This document shows, one piece after another, positions 9,788 to 17,144 of a stretch of DNA of 25,936 bases. Source of the stretch: Pleurobrachia bachei (lineage: Eukaryota > Ctenophora > Tentaculata > Cydippida > Pleurobrachiidae); assembly GCA_000695325.1 (NCBI GenBank), contig AVPN01000070.1, positions 66,399 to 92,334 of the forward strand, written 5' to 3'. The position numbers and the translations under genes were made by a program. The notes under the pieces are model-generated. The model searched no databases. It saw nothing but the letters and a program-made list of their open reading frames with translations, and had not been told where the DNA came from. How positions within the stretch are numbered: the stretch's first letter is position 1; each line of letters opens with the position of its first letter.

Positions 9788-9847
9788 ATCTAGGTCATGA
9801 TACTAAAAATATGTTTCAAAATAAACTACATTAAAAACCGATGGGGG

Positions 9848-10291
9848 TTACAAAACATTATATCTCAAAACAGATTTCCCACAGTTCCGTGCGCCTCTCT
9901 TCACATAAAATGGGATGGCAGTAACATTCCAACTCAGCACAGAGAAGTCCAAACTTGCACAACCCTCCCTTCGGGCAGTGCTCACCAACCACTCCCAAAT
10001 GACACTCCCAACACCCTTACTCCGATGCTTCTCTCTCACATAAAGATCCTCCAGGTACATTAGTCTACCCTCCTCCAGATCAAATGTGTAGACAAACATG
10101 GCGTAACCGATCACAGCGCCTCCTTCTCGGCAGATTGCACAGCAGAACTTGCCAGCGCTGAGGTCACCTTGCAGTTGGGGGACTGTCATTGCAACCTGAT
10201 CTGCCATTTTCTCAAATGTCGCCAATTCTATGATCATGTCAAGGATATCAGGACAATCAGCGGGTGTGGCCAGGGTGATAGATCTAGCCAT
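9848..10291 (-). CDS. Diamine/thialysine N-acetyltransferase-like protein (SSAT family, GNAT fold), single exon, 147 aa
   Basis: The SSAT group acetylates polyamines (SAT1) or related amines such as thialysine (SAT2-like). The 147-residue frame starts MARSITLATPADCPDIL, like the SAT1/SAT2 start, and has GYAMFVYTFD, YLEDLYV, the acetyl-CoA motif RSKGVGS (90-96), WNVTAIPFY with the usual catalytic Tyr (129), and KRGARN. SAT1 is about 171 residues. The C-terminal part is short here: RGARNCGKSV, where the duplicated fragments nearby read [14 protein letters not shown], so this gene has lost about four codons. An acceptor-like TTCCCTATTCTAG ends 12 bases before the ATG. The stop is 60 bases from the next gene's ATG. 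Substrate cannot be told from sequence. Confidence 0.87.
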   Translation of the reverse strand: MARSITLATPADCPDILDMIIELATFEKMADQVAMTVPQLQGDLSAGKFCCAICREGGAVIGYAMFVYTFDLEEGRLMYLEDLYVREKHRSKGVGSVIWEWLVSTARREGCASLDFSVLSWNVTAIPFYVKRGARNCGKSVLRYNVL

Positions 10292-10457
10292 GGTAGATAG
10301 GAGCTAGAATAGGGAAGACAGAATTGAAGAAGATTGGATTGTAAAAAAATTGTGAAGTGAGAGAGGGTGGGGTAGATAAAACTCCAACGTTCATCTCGAC
10401 GAAGAAGAGACGGCCTCCAAGAAGCAGAATAATATGCTAAAATTCAATGAAATTTGA

Positions 10458-11633
10458 TCACTCATCATCACTTTCTTCTTCATCTGGATCAGGTATCATT
10501 CCAAGCCCAGAGACATTCTTGATGGGGTTATCGGTAAAGATACAAGTTTTATTAGGTCCAAGTCGCACCGTTAGTATCGGTACTTCATCCCACACTGTTG
10601 GTGTTGTGATATGATCCTGTGTCTCAGCTAGCAGTTTGTTATGTTGACCCTTACCCCACCGGGTCAAATATCCATCATCAGTCACCCCTGCTACGTGATC
10701 TAAACTAGCGTGTATCTCCCTTATCACGTGATCAGTGGGGATAATAGTTGGTGTTTGGAGGACATCACTTAGTAGGTACCCACTCTGTAACACTTTCCCT
10801 GACTCGGTTAGGAAGATAGAGAAACTTCCCCCAGCCGACACTTGGGTGACACCATCCATTATTAGTATTGGAGAGAGGACCTGCATGTCTGTAGAGGGTG
10901 ATACTTGGTGATACTCATTGTTACCCCATCCCCACACCTCACCCTCACCTGTCCTCACTAACACCGTATCACCACTACAGCTCACCTCCCTGACACCCCC
11001 TGGTAGGTTCTTAACAGGTGTGAAGTATCTCGCGGTCCTAGTAGTTCCTGTCCCTGTCTGTCCGTCAGCCGACCACCCTGCAGACACTATAGTGCCATCC
11101 TCTAGGAGCAGATAAGAGTTATCCATACCGGCTGCGATATCAATAACACCAGATTGGAGATCTGCCCCGTGATAGTTTATCTCGACAACATCTAGATCTC
11201 CGCCACCTAGCTGGCCGTGAGAGTTTGAACCCCACCTGAGAACACGACCCGATTCAGTGAGAGCGAGAGTATGGGCACGTCCACTAACCAACTTCACCAC
11301 TTTTTCCTCCAGGGTAAGGGATTTAAACCCAAACGGCTGAGTGTTGTTCTGGATATACCCCAGTTGGCATACCCTGTTTACCCCATAAGCTGACAGGACC
11401 GTCTTTTCGTTTTCTGTATAACTTCCCACAATGAAACCAGAACCAAAAGATACTGCATCCATTCGCTTGCATTTGAAGAGAGGATACACAATTGGACATG
11501 ATTTGTCTATCTCAAGAGATGGTGTTACATAAGCGTGGCCGAGAGGACGATGTGGTTTTATCGATAAATGTCGGACTGTCGAGACATTCCTGATGAGGTG
11601 ACCAACACTTGATAGTAGTCGACGTTTCACCAT
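10458..11633 (-). CDS. RCC1L: RCC1-like protein, mitochondrial (RCC1L/WBSCR16 type), single exon, 391 aa
   Basis: RCC1L is a mitochondrial beta-propeller implicated in mitoribosome/16S rRNA assembly. The N-terminus (MVKRRLLSSVGHLIRNVSTV) is arginine-rich and without acids, like a mitochondrial presequence. RCC1-type blades follow: YGVNRVCQLG, SGRAHTLALTESGRVLRWG (about 120-135), AAGMDNSYLLLEDG, SAGWSADGQTGTG, WGWGNNEYHQV, VSAGGSFSIFLTESGKV and DDGYLTRWGKG. The pair GWSADGQTG and WGNNEYHQ matches my memory of RCC1L rather than nuclear RCC1. The C-terminus adds an acidic tail (PDPDEEESDDE) that I do not recall in the vertebrate protein. An acceptor-like AG lies at 11645-11646, 11 bases before the ATG. 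The intronless structure suggests intron loss. Confidence 0.85.
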   Translation of the reverse strand: MVKRRLLSSVGHLIRNVSTVRHLSIKPHRPLGHAYVTPSLEIDKSCPIVYPLFKCKRMDAVSFGSGFIVGSYTENEKTVLSAYGVNRVCQLGYIQNNTQPFGFKSLTLEEKVVKLVSGRAHTLALTESGRVLRWGSNSHGQLGGGDLDVVEINYHGADLQSGVIDIAAGMDNSYLLLEDGTIVSAGWSADGQTGTGTTRTARYFTPVKNLPGGVREVSCSGDTVLVRTGEGEVWGWGNNEYHQVSPSTDMQVLSPILIMDGVTQVSAGGSFSIFLTESGKVLQSGYLLSDVLQTPTIIPTDHVIREIHASLDHVAGVTDDGYLTRWGKGQHNKLLAETQDHITTPTVWDEVPILTVRLGPNKTCIFTDNPIKNVSGLGMIPDPDEEESDDE

Positions 11634-11809
11634 ACTGAGCTAACCTATAAATTGGGAATTTTTATGGAAATTGGTTTTTGGGATTGGCCGGGATTCTGGT
11701 CTTTGGGGAGAATGCAGGAAACAGAAGCTAAAAACGCATTATCTTTGGTTGATGTAAAACATTATAATTCAAGAGTCATATGAAAAACAAACAAACAAAA
11801 ACATAAAAA

Positions 11810-14800
11810 TCACTGGCAAGCAAACTTGTGAAACATAGTCCGTAGGAAAGCACCCTTTTTAGAGTTTTGTGTTCGAGTTACAAGATCAGGGTTGTTGTTT
11901 TCGTTGTTTTCTGGGCGTTGCATCAGCCCGATCACGAAATCTCGGAGCACTGAAAAACAAATCGGATGTTAGAAACTTAAAGCTACAAAATGATCAAACT
12001 GCTTATAATAACTCATCAGGTTCTATTATAGTCGACACTGATGAAGTTTCTTTACGGAACTGTAATCATGGCGCTTACTTTTTTCTTCCTTTTTGTGGTG
12101 CTGTGAGATGGCACACTCGAGTAGGTTCACGTCCCAAAATAGAGGGTAATAAAGGTGTAGATGATCGTACTGGGTCATTCGTTTTAGAGCTTGGAAACTG
12201 GTTCCATACTCTGGTGGCGATTTGAGGCAGCACAACATTGACACCTGTAAAGAGTACTGTTATACTGAGAGAATTGAAAATTGAGAGACTAGAGGGAGAT
12301 ATGTAGACATAGATAGAAGAAGATGAAGAAAGAGAATGAGAGAGGGATATCAACACAACTTACCTCTAAGTGTGCTCCAACGTTCATGCACGCTTTCACT
12401 AGGTTATAAAAACTGCTATCCAGCCACCGCTCGATCATCGCAACATTAGAAAACCCATCAGTAATAAGGGCCCCTGCTGACAGTAACAGTCGGATTGTAC
12501 CCTCGTTGTCCCCTACACTCAACCGCCCCGCTGCTTGGAGAGCTATTAGCTTCAGGTTGGTTGGTGCCATCGTGAGACAGTGGTCTAGGAGCCGTGTCAG
12601 TGTAGAAATACACATATCTGTATCAATCTGAAATAGGTGTAATTGGTAATGATAACAAACTTGAATATGAAAATCATTGAACCGTTCTCTGTGACGGCCA
12701 AGAAATGCATGCCCCATCTAGGTCTACAAGATGATTTAACCCCATCTAGGTCTACAAGATGATTTAACTTACATTTTTGATGTTAGACACTTTAGCCCAG
12801 GACCGTGATATCAACTCAGATGGAAATGTCTGGTATTCAGGTTTTTCACTGTCCATTAACAACTTAGCAAGGGCAGCACACAGCACCTCCAGAGCCCCTT
12901 CCTCCCTGATCTGGTAGGCGAAATCGAGGAACATGGTAGTACTGAGTGTCGAGTTGGGCTGTTTATCGTGGATTGAGAGCAGGAATCGTTGGAGAGAGGA
13001 TAGGTCAGTTGAGCCGGGGTTATTGATACATGATGCGATCTGAGCGGAGATCAGATTGTATCCGTCAGGAATATCAGTTGTTGTAGATGCGAGAGAGGAG
13101 TTAGTAAGAAGAGCACTGATTACACCGGTATCAAAATTAGCTGCACCTCCAGCACCCTGACCCGTGGAGGCATGGTGTGACGCATGGAACACTCTGGTAC
13201 TGGCTAGATATTCCTCAGGAACAGTTGTCCTGTGCCTGGATACCATGATGTTTCTATTGTACAACATACTGTTGAAGATTACCTCTACTTTCTCCAGCAT
13301 CCTGGAATTGTTGTTCCGTTTGAAAGATGCAAACTGGGCCGTTCTTAGGTAATTCCGGATCTCAGCTAGGAGGAGAAGTGCTCGGTCACTGTTCTGGTGC
13401 TGGTACATGTGAGCGAGTTTGTGAGCTGTAACCAGGGCTAAAGGCCACGGGCAGGAGAAGCTGTCGCAGAGGGTCGTGAACATTGGGAGTTTCTGGGTGT
13501 TCCGGTAGACCATGTCACAGTAGGATTGGGCCCTGAAGTTCGGCTGTAACGAGCAAATCTTGGAGATTACATCCCTGGTGGTATTGAAACTTTGTGTGGC
13601 CGTTAGTCTTTCATAGCACTCTACAAGATCCACATCCCGAGTTTGGGGGTGTGCTAATTTGGGAACGGGTGCTGTGGAGGGCATAAGGCTCTGATAGGAG
13701 GGACTGGGCAGACCGAGGGGTCCTCGAAGGTGTTTCAAAATGTCCTGTGCCCTATTTCGGGTATGTTTACGGGCCATGATGGACAGGACAAACATCTTTA
13801 ATCTGTCAATCGCACGTGTACATTTATTTGCCTGGAGGAAGTCCTTGATGGCGAACACCAAGAAATCAAGAACCAGATCTCTTTCTCCCTTTAGTACGTC
13901 CCAAAAGAGCTGGGGAACGGTGTACCCAAGGATAACCTCCAACTTTACATTGCACAAAAACGCCATCGTGTGTAGTTTCTGATCGCTACTTTTCTCCCTG
14001 ATCTCTCGGAGCAACATTCTCCGCTCACTGAGAGCTAGCTCTCTTCTCTGGTTATCCAATAATAGCACTCCAACGCAACCCTCGAAATTGTTACCCCTGC
14101 ACGCTTCCAGCTGGGCAGTTATACTGTCCATTTCACTCTTGTCCGTTGAAAAGAGAAACTCCAACCCTCGAACGTAAGCTAAAACCTTGGCCTCTGTGAA
14201 GTTCAACCTCTCTGCATCTGCTAGTTTGAAGTTGGTTAGGGCGGATTGGAAGTGGGTGAGAGCGACATTGTAGGAGGAGTAGTAGAAGAATATTTCTCCC
14301 AGATCATAGTGAGTCTGGGCTGCAACCGTTTCAGTTGATAGGACATTACTAACATTGAGAGCCAGCTTATTATTAGCATGGAGCTGGGGAAGTGTCAGGG
14401 GTAGGGGAGTGTTGGATAGCTTCTGAAGAAACTCAATGGAGTGACTCAGTTCAGGTTCCACAAGTTGTAGAGCTACATTAGGCACAACTGCGCCCGGCCA
14501 ATCTTTCCGGACCTGTTTCTGGTAGAAATGGAGCGATATAAATGAGGTGGAAATCCAGTGATGGTAGAGGAACATGGCCGCCAGACCCTGACTTGGCACA
14601 TTCCCAAAATCTAACTGGGTAATGTCCTGAGCTCTGATTTCCGTGGGTACTGTGACTTTCACCAGGTGTGAGAGAAGTTTATGGCGCACAGGGACGGGTA
14701 TCTCCCGAAGTAGGGAGTCATTCCACCCAAAATGTGAGGCAGTCTCAAGAGCGTGATCCCAGAGGTTCTTGGTATAGACCCTCACCACTCCCTCGGTGTT

Positions 14801-14986
14801 GCTAACTGCACTACACGCCTTTTCCACAAACTGAGCCACAAGGTGAGAGGGAGGTGGATGAAGCTGTTCTTTGAGGTGGGCCTTTAATTTGACCCCACTT
14901 TCATCTAGTAGGAATTCATACCAAGAGGGGGGCTCACTGGAATACTTTCCAAAGAATGAGATGTCTAGGGGATCTGACTCATCCAT
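11810..14986 (-). CDS. INTS8: Integrator complex subunit 8, 4 exons, about 927 aa
   Basis: INTS8 is a subunit of the Integrator-PP2A complex that cleaves snRNA and attenuates nascent transcripts. Exons in transcript order are 12773-14986 (738 codons), 12364-12627, 12079-12244 and 11810-11949, with phases 0, 0 and 1. The total is about 927 residues (human about 995). The N-terminal WYEFLLDES (from residue 22) matches the WFEFLL motif known to contact PP2A. THYDLGEIFFYYSS matches the family's CYDLGAAYFQQ region. The third exon gives YYPLFWDVNLLECAISQHHKK, like YYDYIWDVTILEYLTYLHHKR. The last exon gives VIGLMQRPENN and KKGAFLRTMFHKF, matching the conserved end. The penultimate donor AAAAAA/GTAAGC was chosen because reading on would stop before this conserved end. 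The acceptor-like TCTATCTCTAG ends three bases before the ATG. The 2.2-kb first exon is unusually long for this window. Confidence 0.93.
12712..12767. repeat. Perfect 28-bp tandem duplication in INTS8 intron 1
   Basis: CCCATCTAGGTCTACAAGAT plus GATTTAAC occurs twice in direct succession, ending four bases from the exon 1 donor GTAAGT (read on the - strand; exon edge 12773). The copies are identical, so the event is recent. Confidence 0.9.
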
Positions 14987-15241
14987 GGGCTAGAGATAGA
15001 GGAAGTAATGTTAGAGATAATGGGCATTTAGGGTAAGAGTTAGAAATAGGGGCTGGTTGCCGGGGGAGGGGAGGGATTTCGGGGGTTAAATCAGGATAAT
15101 AGCAGAATATCTTTGGAGGTGCGAATGAGTATTATATCGAGTAAAACACGCACAAGTTCATTACAAAATCGATTTCTCTCTAAATAACTTAGTAATGTTC
15201 ACATAACATTCACACACACTGGGGTACACGTATCAAGTCAT

Positions 15242-15865
15242 TCAAAGAGGCTGGGCCAGAGAAGCCTTCAGCTTCCTGATCTTGGATGCAGTAGACATAT
15301 CAACTCTCTTATCTCCGACCTCAACCACCATTCCTCCAATCAACTTCTCGTCTGTAGCGGTCTCCAGGAGCAGCTTCTCGTTCTCCTTCAGGAAATTACC
15401 GAGTGCCTCCTTCAGGGACGCGAGATGGTCGTCAGAGAGAGGTCGAGCAGAGGTAACCTTGCAAGGAACCTCACCCCTCTGAGCAGCCATGATAGTGTTG
15501 AAGGCTGACACGACTCCAGTGATGTTCTTAGCTCGTTTGTTGTCGATCATGGTATCGATCAGGTTGGTAACCAGGGGGTCTACACCAGCTTCACCGAATG
15601 CAGATCCAAGAACGCCCTTCTTCTCCTCCTTACTGCACACTGGCAGTGTCAGGTATTCCTTCAGTCCAGAGACAGAGTCGATAGCTCCTTGGAGAGAGTT
15701 CAGTTGGTCCTCAACGGCGCCTAGTGTGCCTTGCTTGGTAGCAGCAGAGTAGAGAGCATGGGCGTACCTTCCCTCAATACCGAATACTTGGACTGGTGCC
15801 CGGACGAACTCGCCACTTGCGGCTGAGAAACTTCTGACAAAGGTTGTAGCAATCCTGGAGGCCAT
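15242..15865 (-). CDS. ATP5PO: ATP synthase peripheral stalk subunit OSCP, mitochondrial, single exon, 207 aa
   Basis: OSCP links the peripheral stalk to the F1 head of mitochondrial ATP synthase. The 207 residues begin MASRIATTFVRSFSAASG, a mitochondrial presequence. They show GIEGRYAHALYSAATKQGTL, the N-terminal helical bundle, and the C-terminal signature LIGGMVVEVGDKRVDMS followed by ASKIRKLKASL. Length fits the family (human 213). The ATG at 15865 was chosen over an upstream in-frame one because a presequence begins there and an acceptor-like CATTCATTTAG ends 8 bases before it (AG at 15874-15875). Confidence 0.95.
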   Translation of the reverse strand: MASRIATTFVRSFSAASGEFVRAPVQVFGIEGRYAHALYSAATKQGTLGAVEDQLNSLQGAIDSVSGLKEYLTLPVCSKEEKKGVLGSAFGEAGVDPLVTNLIDTMIDNKRAKNITGVVSAFNTIMAAQRGEVPCKVTSARPLSDDHLASLKEALGNFLKENEKLLLETATDEKLIGGMVVEVGDKRVDMSTASKIRKLKASLAQPL

Positions 15866-15988
15866 GACTGAATCTAAATGAATGGATGGGTTAATAGTTA
15901 GATAATGGGTTATCAATAACAAAATGTGATTTAGCAAAGGTGTAAAAGGCAACAAAATAAAGTATTACAAAACACAATAATCATAATA

Positions 15989-16579
15989 TCAACTTTCGAT
16001 TTCAGGTTTACTAGTCTCCTTAGATTTCCGTCTCTGCAAATACACCTTCTCACTATCAGTTATCTGCTTCTGAGTTGCGGGTACTAAAAGTGCCGCAAAG
16101 TTTCTTAGATCGTCCAATAATAAGCTGTACGTAGCAATGGCTTGTTGAGTTGTTTCGATTTGTAGCCCAATTTTGTGTTCATTGCACGCTTTTCTGAACT
16201 CGGGTGATGGCATATCTATCGTGTCCCCAGTGCCTATCAATATTGTATCAATCTTTGGGTACAGTCTCGAGAGTAGAAACACTGAAGCTGGCGATGCTGT
16301 GCTTAAGTTGTTAAATTTCCAATGCAGGAACCCAGCGTAGGGGAGAATCAATACTGGCCCATAGACAAAAGAATTGTTGATCTTGAAGCCACGTTCGTTG
16401 CCGCTCGAAACCAGGAAGTGTTCGTTTTTCAAGACCTTTTCACCGTCAACAGCGAGGCGCTCAAAGTGCTTCCTAGACGGTGCATTCGCGTCCGTAGAAC
16501 CGTCTAGATTTCCGCTGAAACTGACAATGTGCCTACAAAACTGAGATCTTCTCACGATGCACCTTACGAGCTGCAGCAT
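15989..16579 (-). CDS. NDUFAF3: NADH dehydrogenase (complex I) assembly factor 3, single exon, 196 aa
   Basis: NDUFAF3 works with NDUFAF4 in early assembly of mitochondrial complex I. It belongs to the DUF498/Mth938-like fold. The N-terminus (MLQLVRCIVRRSQFCRHIVS) is basic and amphipathic. The fold is visible as GFKINNSFVYGPVLILPYAG, LLSRLYPKIDTILIGTGD (the conserved IGTGD) and GLQIETTQQAIATYSLLL, matching GIAVEVQDTPNACATFNFL of the human protein. Human length is 184. A possible acceptor TATTTCCTAG lies 39 bases upstream. It would be the first gene of the proposed operon, about 565 bases from the ARF-GEF stop. Confidence 0.88.
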   Translation of the reverse strand: MLQLVRCIVRRSQFCRHIVSFSGNLDGSTDANAPSRKHFERLAVDGEKVLKNEHFLVSSGNERGFKINNSFVYGPVLILPYAGFLHWKFNNLSTASPASVFLLSRLYPKIDTILIGTGDTIDMPSPEFRKACNEHKIGLQIETTQQAIATYSLLLDDLRNFAALLVPATQKQITDSEKVYLQRRKSKETSKPEIES

Positions 16580-17144
16580 TCTGGTATCACTCTAATGAGC
16601 TCTGTAGACTCTGTTATGCTAGGAAATAGGCTCAATTAAAAGAAGATTCTCGTTGCACGAACCGAAAAAGGAGAGGAAAAGTTTGAACGTTTTCGATGCT
16701 GTTGTTTTTCTGCGATTTCATAGCGCGCACGAAAATCGAGGGACCCTTCCGCGCGGTACAGCATTGCTGTTAACTCATTTAGAATTCGCGCCATGCAAGT
16801 CTTTTAAAGTTAATTTCAGTAAATCACTTAGATGGAGCAATCTCCGCTACCTGGACCTGTCTTCATCCAATCATAATCAATTAAAAGAGTATTTTCCTGT
16901 CAACAAAACGGATTGTCATTGATAATAAGAAACATCAAACATAAAAATCAACAAAAATGTCGTTCAAAAACTGAACATAATATTAATCATCAGGCTGTGT
17001 ATCAAATCTCTCACTCCACAAAACGAGAGAAATAGTGAGTCAAAAAACATCACACAGCACGGAATCAATAGCTATCAAACAAACAAACAAACATACACCA
17101 AAACATGCATGTTCTCTCCCTCACACACACACAAACACACCTAA
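16580..17144. other. Intergenic region between NDUFAF3 and the ARF-GEF
   Basis: About 565 bases, AT-rich and without a convincing gene. It contains (CAAA)n- and (CA)n-like runs at about 17076-17136. The largest such gap in the - strand cluster, it is the likeliest place for a promoter driving NDUFAF3 and the genes after it, but no clear element was recognised. Confidence 0.5.

Larger units (their letters stand above)
2363..16579 (-). other. Candidate polycistronic operon NDUFAF3-ATP5PO-INTS8-RCC1L-SAT-GNL3L-CDK7
   Basis: Seven co-oriented genes with stop-to-ATG gaps of about 123, 255, 176, 166, 60 and 356 bases, the 60-base gap being that between SAT and the nearest GNL3L copy. Four are single-exon. 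No CCAAT or TATA cluster is seen between them. Mitochondrial, ribosome-biogenesis and transcription genes are the kind enriched in known animal operons. Operon status is inferred from spacing and acceptor sites only. Confidence 0.5.
4167..16620 (-). promoter_or_regulatory. Set of 3' splice-acceptor-like sites just before start codons (candidate trans-splice sites)
   Basis: On the - strand the AG positions, with the gap to the ATG, are: CDK7 4167-4168 (17), GNL3L A 6696-6697 (15), fusion B 8517-8518 (15), GNL3L C 9803-9804 (15), SAT 10304-10305 (12), RCC1L 11645-11646 (11), INTS8 14990-14991 (3), ATP5PO 15874-15875 (8), NDUFAF3 16619-16620 (39). Those of INTS8, SAT and CDK7 follow pyrimidine-rich tracts. 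The 60-base SAT-GNL3L spacer is too short for a promoter plus a 5' exon and a cis intron. This fits spliced-leader addition; some sites could instead be cis introns in 5' UTRs. Confidence 0.55.

Noticed and set aside
11869-12225. 118-codon + strand frame over the INTS8 3' end
   Set aside because: It spans two INTS8 exons and an intron in antisense. The - strand exons match the conserved INTS8 C-terminus.
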